64,000 bases of DNA from Albidovulum litorale. GTDB lineage: Bacteria; Pseudomonadota; Alphaproteobacteria; Rhodobacterales; Rhodobacteraceae. The DNA lies in NCBI RefSeq assembly GCF_025751495.1, contig NZ_JAOWKZ010000003.1:823034-887033 (forward strand), in the 5' to 3' direction. The notes below the pieces were generated by a model. That model did no database searches. It was not told the origin of the DNA and saw only the letters and a program-made list of their open reading frames with translations. Shown here piece by piece: positions 47,298 to 55,548 of the stretch (positions are counted from its first letter, which is position 1; each line of letters begins with the position of its first letter). A program made the position numbers and the translations under genes.

Positions 47298-48577
47298 TGC
47301 ATCGCGTCAGGCAGGAAGAGGGCGATCCCGGGGAAGGCGATCAGCGCGGCAACCATCGCCAGCATGACGGCAATGAATGGCAATGTTCCCAACATGACCT
47401 CGCTCATCTTTCCTTTTCCGCGTGCACCCTGAACGACATACAGGTTCAGCCCAACAGGCGGCGTGATCAGCGCCATCTCGATCAGCACGATCATCAGGAT
47501 GCCGAACCAGATCGGATCATAGCCCTGTTCGACCACCAGCGGCACGACGATGGGTATGGTGACAACCATCAGCGACAGCGTTTCAATAAAGAACCCGAGC
47601 ACGATGTAGATCAGCACGATCACCATCATAAAGGCGAGCGGCGACAGGCCGAGCCCGCCGAGAAACTCCTGCAACTCGCGCCCGATTCCGGCCGAGGCGA
47701 GCGTGAAATTCAGAAACGACGCCCCCATGATCACGAGCATGATCATTGAGGTGATCTTGACCGTCCCGAGGATCGCCTCGACCAGCATGGCCATGCTGAT
47801 ACCGCCGAAAAGTGCGGCGATGCCGAAGGCGCCTGCGACGCCCACGGCGGCGGCCTCGGTTGGTGTGGCCCAGCCCTTGTAGATCGTGCCGATGATGATG
47901 CTGAAGAGAAGGATGATCGGAATCAGGTCCAGAAGCGCCCGCATCATCTGCGAGAGTGCAAAGACGCGACGCTGGCCCCCGAGAGACGGGCGAAGCATGC
48001 AGATCAGGACAGTGATCAGGATGAAGGCCAGCGCCAGCGCGATGCCGGGCACCAGCCCGGCAAGGAAGAGGCGCGGGATCGAAGTCTGGGTCAGGAAACC
48101 GTAGACGATGAGGTTGATCGACGGCGGGATCATAATGCCCAGCGTTCCGCCCGCCGCGATGGCGCCGGAGAAAAGCTTCGGGTCGTAGCCGAGTTTTTCG
48201 GCCTGCGGCATCGCCACCGTGGCGACTGTGGCCGCGGTCGCGACCGACGATCCAGACGTGGCCGAGAACATGGTCGCGGTTGCGATATTGGCGTGTACGA
48301 GCCCGCCCGGCAGCCAGCTGACCCAGCGGTCAAGCGCTTCGTAGGTTCGCGTCGCGATGCCGGATCGCACGAGGATTTCGCCCAGCATCACGAAGAACGG
48401 GATTGCGATCAGCGTGGAGTTCTCCGAGGTCGACCAGACCAGATTGCCGAGCCCCTTGGTCAGCGGAAAGGGGCTGAAGAAGAGGTCGATGCCGAAGCCG
48501 AGGAGGAAGAGCACGATGCCGACCGGGATCGACAGACACAGGAGCCCCAGAAGGCCGATGGTGAGATAATAAATCAT
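47294..48577 (-). CDS. TRAP transporter large permease (DctM type)
   Basis: A 427-residue membrane subunit that carries the transport pathway of a TRAP importer. Twelve or so hydrophobic helices are visible, with the family stretches ATATMFSATSGSSVATAATVAT, GTLGIMIPPSINLIVYG and ITPPVGLNLYVVQG. I start at ATG 48577 (MIYYLTIGLLGLLC), which overlaps the small permease by ATGA. The substrate may be 5-oxoproline or a related acid, suggested by the pxp neighbours. Confidence 0.93.
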   Translation of the reverse strand: MIYYLTIGLLGLLCLSIPVGIVLFLLGFGIDLFFSPFPLTKGLGNLVWSTSENSTLIAIPFFVMLGEILVRSGIATRTYEALDRWVSWLPGGLVHANIATATMFSATSGSSVATAATVATVAMPQAEKLGYDPKLFSGAIAAGGTLGIMIPPSINLIVYGFLTQTSIPRLFLAGLVPGIALALAFILITVLICMLRPSLGGQRRVFALSQMMRALLDLIPIILLFSIIIGTIYKGWATPTEAAAVGVAGAFGIAALFGGISMAMLVEAILGTVKITSMIMLVIMGASFLNFTLASAGIGRELQEFLGGLGLSPLAFMMVIVLIYIVLGFFIETLSLMVVTIPIVVPLVVEQGYDPIWFGILMIVLIEMALITPPVGLNLYVVQGARGKGKMSEVMLGTLPFIAVMLAMVAALIAFPGIALFLPDAMQ

Positions 48578-49119
48578 TTCAGCGCGTCCAGTTCGCCGAA
48601 GGTCCCGATCGTCGCCTCTGATGCTGCGAAGTCGCGCCGCATGACCATCGTCATTGCCGCGATGAAGGTCAGCCACGAGACCACCGCGAACCATGCCCAG
48701 CCCAGCAGCCACGGCGTCTGAACCAGTGCCAATGGCGTCTCAAGCGGGGTATTCGCGCGTGAGCTGTTGGCCAGCGACCGCGCCAGGACCGGCCAGCCCT
48801 GCACCGCGATCAACGTCACCGTAACCGACAGGGTAAGCAATGACAGAAGGTCGAACATCGCGCGGCCGCGGCTTGCGACGCGGCTGCGCAACAGGTCGAT
48901 GCGGACATGACCAAGCTCGATCAACGTGAAGGCCATGCCCCATGAGGTGGCGATGGCCATCACGTAGCCGCTGATCTCATCAGTCCCGCCAAGAGAGGAG
49001 CCGAGCTGACGCAGTACGATGTCGGCCAGTACGAAGGCCACGCAGGCCAGAAGCAGGACCCCGACAAGGATCGCGACCCCGCGGTTTATCCGCCGTAGTC
49101 CGGACAACACCGTCTGCAT
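48574..49119 (-). CDS. TRAP transporter small permease (DctQ type)
   Basis: A 181-residue membrane subunit with four predicted helices, the DctQ layout (LACVAFVLADIVLRQLGSSLGGTDEISGYVMAIATSWGMAFTL in pieces, HVRIDLL). It lies 24 bases downstream of the solute-binding gene and overlaps the large permease. It completes a three-part Na+-driven importer. Confidence 0.9.
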   Translation of the reverse strand: MQTVLSGLRRINRGVAILVGVLLLACVAFVLADIVLRQLGSSLGGTDEISGYVMAIATSWGMAFTLIELGHVRIDLLRSRVASRGRAMFDLLSLLTLSVTVTLIAVQGWPVLARSLANSSRANTPLETPLALVQTPWLLGWAWFAVVSWLTFIAAMTMVMRRDFAASEATIGTFGELDALK

Positions 49120-49143
49120 CTTCGTTCCTCCCCCTGTCGGAAA

Positions 49144-50178
49144 TCAGCCGCCGATCGAGACGCCGACGACCTGGCCGACCGACGCGTTCCACCGTTCTGC
49201 CCAGTCGCCGCCGGCACGTTCAGCCCAGTCGGGCAGCACCTTGGTGACCAGAACCTCACGGGCCTTGGCGAAATCGGCATCCGACACCTCGACAAGCGTC
49301 ATCGACCGCGCATCGCCCGAGGCGCAAGCGCCATTGCCGGTCAGGCAGGCGACATCATTGTCGAGCGCGCCCTGCGCGGCGGCCCAGGCGGGCGCCTCGA
49401 AATCGGTCGCAATCTTGTCGGTGATCAGCGCCTGGGTTTCTGCGTCAAGGCTCGACCACTTGTCGCTGTTGATTGCGGTCACGACACTGTCCCAGCCGCC
49501 GAGCGGAATCGGCAGAAGATGGGTCGAGACCTCCCACCAGCCCGCGGAATAACCCGATCCGGCACCGGTGATAGCGCAGTCCACGACACCCTTCTGAAGC
49601 GCGCCGGGAACCTCGGAAAAGGCGACGTTCACACCCTCAGCGCCAAGCGCCTCGAGGAACAGCGTCGTCATCCGCCCAGATCCCCGCACCTTCTTGCCGG
49701 CAAGATCGTCAAGCCCGTTGATCTCGGCGTTGCAGAAAACGACCTGCGGCGGATAGGGCGCAATTGCCAGAACATGGCTGTTGAAGCGGGCGTTGTAGAT
49801 GTCCTCGACCATCGGCCGTGCGGCATCGACCATCGCGCGTGCCTCGTCGGCGGTCAGGGCCACGAGCGGCACGTCGAGCCCTTCCAGTTCAGGCGCGTCG
49901 GCCACCGCGTAGTCCGCGACGGTCATGGCGACGTCATAAACACCATCGCCGAGCAGGCGGTACACGTCTCCGACGCCGAGATTCATCTGATTATGCGTTG
50001 TCAGCGCCACGTTGATCTCGCCACCCGAGGCCGCGGGCAATGTTTCACTCCAGAAGGGTGCCTCGAAGTCATTGTGCAGCGGCAGGCTCGACCAGCTGCC
50101 GACGACGGACAGGTCCTCGGCCAGCGCAGGCGCCGCAAGAATTGTGGATGCCGCAAGCATTGTCAGGGTGTGTTTCAT
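49144..50178 (-). CDS. TRAP transporter substrate-binding protein (DctP type)
   Basis: A 344-residue periplasmic protein with signal peptide MKHTLTMLAASTILAAPALA. The DctP fold is recognisable by LDDLAGKKVRGSGRMTTLFLEALGAE and ALQKGVVDCAITG, with the conserved Arg in KVRGSG that pairs with a substrate carboxylate. I start at ATG 50178; an upstream in-frame start would extend the leader by eight residues. The genes run DUF1445 lyase, this protein, permeases, pxpB, pxpC. Confidence 0.92.
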   Translation of the reverse strand: MKHTLTMLAASTILAAPALAEDLSVVGSWSSLPLHNDFEAPFWSETLPAASGGEINVALTTHNQMNLGVGDVYRLLGDGVYDVAMTVADYAVADAPELEGLDVPLVALTADEARAMVDAARPMVEDIYNARFNSHVLAIAPYPPQVVFCNAEINGLDDLAGKKVRGSGRMTTLFLEALGAEGVNVAFSEVPGALQKGVVDCAITGAGSGYSAGWWEVSTHLLPIPLGGWDSVVTAINSDKWSSLDAETQALITDKIATDFEAPAWAAAQGALDNDVACLTGNGACASGDARSMTLVEVSDADFAKAREVLVTKVLPDWAERAGGDWAERWNASVGQVVGVSIGG

Positions 50179-50205
50179 TGTCTTCCTCCTCGTCGGGTTC
50201 ATTGT

Positions 50206-51027
50206 CTATCGGTTTGAAGCAGTGAGAATGGGGATTTCGACATCCTCGGGTACGTCGGTGATCAGCATGTGGCCGGGGGTATGCGTGATGCAGAGCGGCA
50301 CGCCTGCAGCCTCGATCGCGACCTGGGGCGTGACACCACAGGCCCAGAAGACCGGCACCTGCCCCTCTGCAACCGGGGCCGGATCGCCCCAATCCGGCCG
50401 ACCGATTTCAGAAATGCCGATCGCAGCGGGATCGCCTATGTGAACCGGGCCGCCATGGGCCAGCGGGAAACGCCGCGATACGGCGACGACGGTATCGACC
50501 GCGCCCGCATCGATGCTGCGCATGGACACCACCATTTTGCCGCCGAAGGGGCCAGCCGGAACCGTGTCGATGTTCGAACGGAACATCGGCACAGTCGTAT
50601 CATTATCGATATGCCAGACCGGAATGCCGGCCTCCTGCAGCGCCCGCTCGAAGGTGAATGAGCAGCCAAGCGCAAAGGCGACCATGTCGTTCGACCAGAT
50701 GTCACGAATGTCCGACCGGCGTTCGGCAAGCCGGCCGTCGCGATAGACGTTGTAGCTGGGCACATCCGTCCGGATGTCTATGTCCCGGCCAAGCGTGAAC
50801 AGGGCTGGATTGCCGGTATCCGAGACACCGACCAGCGGACACGGTTTCGGATTGCGCTGGCAAAAGCGCATGAAGTCGAGCGCGAAAGCCTCGGGCAGGA
50901 TCGCGAGGTTGGTCTGAAGATACCCCGCCCCAAGCCCGGCTGTATGCGATCCATACCGGTTGGCGCGGATCGCGGCCCTGACCGCGCCGACATCCTTGCC
51001 GCGAAGCTCGCGATACAACTGCACCAT
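50206..51027 (-). CDS. DUF1445-family putative hydro-lyase / D-glutamate cyclase-like protein
   Basis: A 273-residue protein with the family features GSHTAGLGAGYLQTNLAILP, FCQRNPKPCPLVGVSD, FALGCSFTFERALQEAGIPV and VFWACGVTPQVAIEAAGVPLCITHTPGHMLITD. A D-glutamate cyclase of this family makes 5-oxo-D-proline, which fits the pxp context. It is the first gene of the operon, about 70 bases downstream of the lysR stop. The start is ATG 51027. Confidence 0.88.
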   Translation of the reverse strand: MVQLYRELRGKDVGAVRAAIRANRYGSHTAGLGAGYLQTNLAILPEAFALDFMRFCQRNPKPCPLVGVSDTGNPALFTLGRDIDIRTDVPSYNVYRDGRLAERRSDIRDIWSNDMVAFALGCSFTFERALQEAGIPVWHIDNDTTVPMFRSNIDTVPAGPFGGKMVVSMRSIDAGAVDTVVAVSRRFPLAHGGPVHIGDPAAIGISEIGRPDWGDPAPVAEGQVPVFWACGVTPQVAIEAAGVPLCITHTPGHMLITDVPEDVEIPILTASNR

Positions 51028-51071
51028 GATTGGCCCTCCTTCCGGAAGGCTGCCATCATAAAATCATAAAT

Positions 51072-51116
51072 TCAAATTCATAATTTGATACTATCATCAT
51101 AAATATTGTTTATGAT
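51072..51116. promoter_or_regulatory. Two LysR-type operator-like inverted repeats before the pxp operon
   Basis: An AT-rich stretch carries two perfect inverted repeats: TCAAAT-TCATA-ATTTGA at 51072-51088 and ATCATAAA-TATTG-TTTATGAT at 51096-51116. The second contains a T-N11-A box and overlaps the stop codon of lysR. Together they lie 45-90 bases upstream of the DUF1445 gene start, the usual place for a LysR recognition/activation site pair. Confidence 0.6.
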
Positions 51117-51999
51117 CTGCGAACTCGAAGGCGACGTCACGCGCCAGCCGCGCAGCCGTTTCACACAGGGTCCGGCGCGGTTCTGCCAAATAGGTGGCGG
51201 TAAAGTTCAACGGACTTGGAACCCAGCCCGGGTCGAATTCCTTGATCGTGCCGCGGGCTACGTAATCGCTGCCCAGCGCGCGCGGCAAGGCGGCCACGCC
51301 GAGATCGGCCTCCACCAGTCGGAAGCAGGTCGATAGCGACGACGAGGGAAACATCGCCACATCCGGCCCGACGCGTTCCAGAAGAAGTTCGCGCAATTCC
51401 CGGTAGGGCCGGGTCTGTCGAGCATATGTCAGCACCGGACGCTTGAGGTAATCGACGGGAACATCGCAATGCGGCGCTGTCGCCGAGACGTACCAGGCCA
51501 GGTCAAAACCGGGCAGTTCTACATTCTCAACGGTGTATTCCGAGATCGGCCCGAGCAGGACCGCCAGATCGAGCGCGCGGTCCAGGAGCGCCGCTCTCAG
51601 GTTGGTCGAAATGTCCACGTTGAACTCGATCTCGAGCCGCGGATGCCGTTCGTGCAGCCGCGCGATCAGTTCCGGCAGCCAGCACTGGGCAATAGTCTCG
51701 GACACACCGATACGCAGACGGCCCTCCAACGCGTCCGGCGCCACGATATCGCGGGTCATCAGGTCGTGTAGGCTTTCGAATTTCTCGGCATATTTCAGCA
51801 GGAGCTCGCCCCGCTCGGTTAACCGCATGCCTCCGGTCCCGCGGCTGAAGAGCGCCGATCCAATGGTCTGTTCGAGATTCCTGATCCGCGCGGTCACGGC
51901 AGGCTGCGTCAATCGAAGCGCATCGGCGGCCTTGCCGACACCACCAAGCCGCGCGACATGAAGAAAAGCGTTCAGCTGATCGAGGCCAATTCCATTCAT
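51097..51999 (-). CDS. LysR-family regulator of the pxp/TRAP operon
   Basis: A 300-residue LysR protein. The N-terminal winged helix is typical (LDQLNAFLHVARLGGVGKAADALRLTQPAVTARIRNLEQ), followed by the periplasmic-binding-like effector domain. I start at ATG 51999 (MNGIGLDQLNAF); the open frame extends 43 codons upstream but that part is not family-like and reaches the IS5 flank. Unusually, it lies upstream of its likely target operon on the same strand, rather than divergent. It probably responds to the acid imported by the TRAP system. Confidence 0.9.
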   Translation of the reverse strand: MNGIGLDQLNAFLHVARLGGVGKAADALRLTQPAVTARIRNLEQTIGSALFSRGTGGMRLTERGELLLKYAEKFESLHDLMTRDIVAPDALEGRLRIGVSETIAQCWLPELIARLHERHPRLEIEFNVDISTNLRAALLDRALDLAVLLGPISEYTVENVELPGFDLAWYVSATAPHCDVPVDYLKRPVLTYARQTRPYRELRELLLERVGPDVAMFPSSSLSTCFRLVEADLGVAALPRALGSDYVARGTIKEFDPGWVPSPLNFTATYLAEPRRTLCETAARLARDVAFEFADHKQYL

Positions 52000-52112
52000 G
52001 GAAAGAGCTTTGCACCATTTACTGCAAGCGGTCAGCAGATTTCGTCGGATGACACTTTGGCGCCGCAACGCTTCGACATCATATGTTTGGTCTGCTGCGC
52101 ACCAACACCACT

Positions 52113-52981
52113 TAGGCTCCAGACTCATTGATCGTCAAAGCCAGAACATGACGGTGGCAGCAAGGGCGACAGCGGAGAGGAAGGTCTTTGCGCATCTGTC
52201 GTCGTGGGTTGCGACCCTGCGCCAGTCTTTCAGCCGCCCGAACATGCTCTTTATCCGGTTGCGCCGTTTGTAGCGGCGTTTGTCGTAACCGACGGCTTTG
52301 CCGCGAGACTTCCGGCCGGGAATGCAGGGGCTTATCCCCTTGTCGGTCAGCGCTTTCCGGAACCAGTCAGCGTCATAGCCCCGGTCCGCGATCAACCATT
52401 CGGCAGCAGGCAAGCTGCCCAGCAGGGCGGCGGCTCCGGTGTAATCGTTTACCTCGCCTGCGGTCATGAAGAACTTCAGCGGACGCCCCTTCGCATCGGT
52501 GGCAGCGTGCAGCTTGGCGTTCAGCCCGCCCTTCGTCCGACTGATCAGACGCCCGCGCTGATCGTCGGATCCTCCTTTTTCGCCTGCTGGCTGGAAGCCG
52601 TGCGACGCGCCTTAAAATAGGTCGCGCCGATCGTGATGGCCCTCTGCTCGGTGCCCTCGGAAGCCAGCCCCTCCATCATCCTGGCGAAAACCCCCATGTC
52701 GCCCCACCGTTTCCAGCGGTTGTAGAGCATCTTCGGCGGGCCATTTCCCCGGGGCGCGTCACACCACCGCAATCCATTGCGATTGATACAGATTATCCCG
52801 CTCAGAACATGTCGGTCCTCGACACGCGGCTTGCCATGACTCTCTAGAAACAAGGGCTTCTGACGCTCCATCCGCTGATCGGTCAGCAAGAATAGGTCGC
52901 TCATCATCACCCCCGTCAGTTCGGGAGCATGAATTACGCAGGCCGGACGGCCGCAACCCGATTAATGGGTCCTGAACCTAA
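52113..52981 (-). mobile_element. IS5-family insertion sequence (degenerate)
   Basis: The element is about 870 bases. Imperfect terminal inverted repeats face inward: TAGGCTCCAGACTCATTGATC near 52113 and, on the other strand, TAGGTTCAGGACCCATTAATC near 52981 (about 17 of 22 positions agree). The transposase occupies 52135-52910 in two frames. It is inserted about 110 bases upstream of the lysR gene. The boundaries are judged by eye. Confidence 0.75.
52135..52910 (-). pseudogene. IS5-family transposase, two frames, one catalytic Asp replaced
   Basis: The first part (52545-52910) is the DUF4096-like N-terminus (LSGIICINRNGLRWCDAPRG, LYNRWKRWGDMGVFARMM). The second part (52135 to about 52575) is the DDE C-terminus (FFMTAGEVNDYTGAAALLG, LIADRGYDADWFRKAL, RRYKRRNRIKSMFGRLKDWR). 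A -1 shift near an AAAAAG run at 52575-52580 is needed to join them; this could be programmed or a mutation. The position where relatives have IDATYLKAHRTA reads ITIGATYFKARRTA, replacing the first DDE Asp with Gly95, so it is probably inactive. Confidence 0.8.
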
Positions 52982-53112
52982 AGTGTCATCCGATTCAGCC
53001 GAACCGTAGGTCACTTGAAGGCATTCCTCTTATTCATCTTGATAACCGCACGAGTGGCCAGGGTTGTGCATCTGTTGGACGCGAGTCGTCATGCAGAAGT
53101 CGACGTGTGGCG

Positions 53113-54135
53113 TCACGCGCGCTGACAGCCGCTCAGAAAACTCGTCAAGTTCGCACCAAGGTCGCGCTGAAGATAACCACCTTCCTGCACGATCAGGGTT
53201 GGAGTTCCGAGGTTCAGGATAGCTTCAGCTATGCGCGCGAATCCGTCGGTCGTAACCTTGAAGCCCTGAAAAGGATCGTTCTCGTGCGCGTCAAGGCCGA
53301 GAGCGAGGACGATGACATCGGCGCCGAACATCTGGATTCGCCGGAGCGCTATGCCGAGCGCATCGAGATAGCCCGCGTTATCGGTTCCTCTCGGCAGCGG
53401 AATGTTGAGGTTGTAGCCCAATCCCTCACCGATGCCGCGTTCATCTGCGTGCCCCCAGAAGAACGGGTAGAACCGGATCGGATCGGCATGGATGGAGACC
53501 GTCAGAACGTCTCGGCGATGATAGAAGATGCCTTGCGTCCCGTTGCCGTGATGGACATCGACATCGAGGATCGCGGGGCGGAGACCGGCCTTGAGGAAGG
53601 CCTCCGCCGCGATGGCGGAATTGTTGAGAAAGCAGAAGCCCCCGGCGAGATCGCCGAAGGCGTGGTGACCGGGCGGGCGCGAGAGCGCATAAACCGCGCG
53701 GTCGCCCGCCATCACCGCGTCCGCGCCCGATAGCGCGGTCTGGGCCGACCAGTAGGCGGCCTCCCAGGTCCCGGCCGAGATCGGGCAGGACGTATCGGCC
53801 TGATGGAAGCCGGCCTGACCCACCGCCGAACGCGGATAGGAGGCGGTGCGGCGGTCAGGATGGATGTTCGGGATCACCTCGTCCGAGGCGCCCTCGATCC
53901 GGCTCCAGCGCTCATGGATCGTCTCAAGGAACACGAGGTATTCCGGCGAATGGAGCGCCGCTATCGGGCCGATCCCGTGATCGGTCGGCGCCTCGAATTT
54001 GCAGCCTGCGGCCTCCGCGCCCGCCCGCAGGACCTCGATCCGCTCCGGCTGCTCGGGATTGGGCAGGCGGGTGCCGTTGGCCATGAACATCTTGGGGTCA
54101 TGGACCCGCTGCCTGTCGTCCAGAACCGCCTTCAT
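53113..54135 (-). CDS. Histone deacetylase-fold amidohydrolase (acetylpolyamine aminohydrolase-like)
   Basis: A 340-residue zinc amidohydrolase of the HDAC/AcuC/AphA superfamily. The conserved motifs are RPPGHHAFGDLAGGFCFLNN, with the catalytic His pair, and LDVDVHHGNGTQGIF, with the zinc Asp and His. The N-terminal PEQPERIEVL is typical. Such enzymes remove acetyl groups from acetylated polyamines or amines. It is the last gene of the catabolic operon and overlaps the GNAT gene by four bases. Confidence 0.9.
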   Translation of the reverse strand: MKAVLDDRQRVHDPKMFMANGTRLPNPEQPERIEVLRAGAEAAGCKFEAPTDHGIGPIAALHSPEYLVFLETIHERWSRIEGASDEVIPNIHPDRRTASYPRSAVGQAGFHQADTSCPISAGTWEAAYWSAQTALSGADAVMAGDRAVYALSRPPGHHAFGDLAGGFCFLNNSAIAAEAFLKAGLRPAILDVDVHHGNGTQGIFYHRRDVLTVSIHADPIRFYPFFWGHADERGIGEGLGYNLNIPLPRGTDNAGYLDALGIALRRIQMFGADVIVLALGLDAHENDPFQGFKVTTDGFARIAEAILNLGTPTLIVQEGGYLQRDLGANLTSFLSGCQRA

Positions 54136-54617
54136 GCCGTGCCTCCAATATCGCCCAGTGCCGCGTCGGCAATGATCATCCCGACCTCGCCCGATCTCGC
54201 CTCAAATCCCATCCGTTCATAGAATGCCACGGCGCGCGGATTGTCGGCATAGACGGCGAGCCGGATGAACCCGCAACCGGCGCGCGCCGCCGCGTCGTCC
54301 CGCACCGCCGCCAGAAGCCGCGGGCCGAGCCGCGCCCCGCGCACCGAGGGCGCGACCCAGAGGTCGGAGACGAAGACCCCGGCCGAGGCCCGCGTCGTCG
54401 AGTAGATCGGCGAGAAGACCGCAGCTCCGACGACGACGTCGCCCCGCATTGCGATGACCGCGCGGAAGGCCGGATCCGGGCCAAACCCCGCCGCCGCGAT
54501 ATCGGCATCCGTGGCTCCGTGGCGGTCGCCGAGATCGTCCGACAAAGCCCTGAGTGCAGCGCTCAGACGCACGGCATCCGCCGCCTCCGCCAGCCGGATC
54601 GTGATCCCCACCGCCAT
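54132..54617 (-). CDS. GNAT-family N-acetyltransferase
   Basis: A 161-residue acetyltransferase with the GNAT fold. The acetyl-CoA binding motif is VAPSVRGARLGPRLLAAV (RGxRxG/A-like), and the C-terminal strand VAFYERMGFEAR is typical. It starts at ATG 54617, directly adjacent to the BKACE gene stop. Within the operon its role could be detoxifying acylation or a counter-step to the deacetylase. Confidence 0.88.
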   Translation of the reverse strand: MAVGITIRLAEAADAVRLSAALRALSDDLGDRHGATDADIAAAGFGPDPAFRAVIAMRGDVVVGAAVFSPIYSTTRASAGVFVSDLWVAPSVRGARLGPRLLAAVRDDAAARAGCGFIRLAVYADNPRAVAFYERMGFEARSGEVGMIIADAALGDIGGTA

Positions 54618-55544
54618 TCAGAACCCCACCGCGCCGACGCCCTTGAGACCAAGCAGATCGCGCGCTTCGTCCGGCGTTGCGACAGTTCGCCCAAACCCCT
54701 CGACGAGCGCACGGACCGTCTCTACCTGTTCGGCATTCGAGCGGGCCAGGACACCCTTTGAGATGTAAAGGTTGTCCTCCAGCCCGACGCGCACATGCCC
54801 GCCCATCGCGGCAGATTTCTCGGCCATCGCCATCTGCTGGCGCCCCGCCGCCAGAACCGAGAAAGCATAGTCGTCGCCGAAGAGACGGTCGGCAGTTGCC
54901 TTGAGATGGTCGAGATGTTCGGGTTCCGCCGCGATGCCGCCAAGGACACCCATCACGAACTGGATGAAGATCGGTCCATCGACCAGCCCGCGGTCGGCGA
55001 AGTGACGCAGCATGTAGAGATGGCCAACATCGTAGCATTCAAACTCGAACCGCGCACCGCGCTCCTGTCCCATCTGCCGCAGGACGCCCTCGATATCGCG
55101 GGGGGTATTCTTGAAGACGAGGTCGTCGGAATTGCGCAGGAACGGCTCTTCCCAGTCATGCAGCCACACGGTGCGCTTGCCCAGCATCGGGTAGAGCGCG
55201 AAGTTCATCGTCCCCATGTTGAGCGAGCACATTTCCGGGCGCAGCTTCAAGGGGGCTGCCAGCCGCTCCTCCAGACTCATAACCGCGCTGCCCCCGGTCG
55301 TTAGGTTGACCACGGCGTCGCACCCGGCGCCGATGGCAGGCAGGAAGCCCATGTAGTGATCCAGCGATGAGGATGGTCGCCCATTCGCCGGATCGCGGGC
55401 ATGCAGATGAAGGATCGCCGCGCCGGCCTTCGCCGCGCCGATTGCCTGCTCGGCAATCTGCTCGGCGGTTACGGGCAGATGGGGCGACATTGAGGGTGTG
55501 TGGATGGAACCGGTGACCGCGCAGGTTATGATGATCTTCGACAT
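54618..55544 (-). CDS. Beta-keto acid cleavage enzyme (BKACE/DUF849 family)
   Basis: A 308-residue zinc enzyme of the family that condenses a beta-keto acid with acetyl-CoA and releases acetoacetate and a new acyl-CoA. The zinc motif HLHARDP is at residues 46-52 (His46, His48). Other conserved stretches are PEMCSLNMGTMNFA, FECYDVGHL, and AMGGHVRVGLEDNLYIS. I start at ATG 55544 (MSKIIITCAVTGSIHTPS). It lies four bases downstream of an aminotransferase gene, consistent with cleavage of the keto acid that gene would make. Confidence 0.92.
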   Translation of the reverse strand: MSKIIITCAVTGSIHTPSMSPHLPVTAEQIAEQAIGAAKAGAAILHLHARDPANGRPSSSLDHYMGFLPAIGAGCDAVVNLTTGGSAVMSLEERLAAPLKLRPEMCSLNMGTMNFALYPMLGKRTVWLHDWEEPFLRNSDDLVFKNTPRDIEGVLRQMGQERGARFEFECYDVGHLYMLRHFADRGLVDGPIFIQFVMGVLGGIAAEPEHLDHLKATADRLFGDDYAFSVLAAGRQQMAMAEKSAAMGGHVRVGLEDNLYISKGVLARSNAEQVETVRALVEGFGRTVATPDEARDLLGLKGVGAVGF

Positions 55545-55548
55545 GGGG

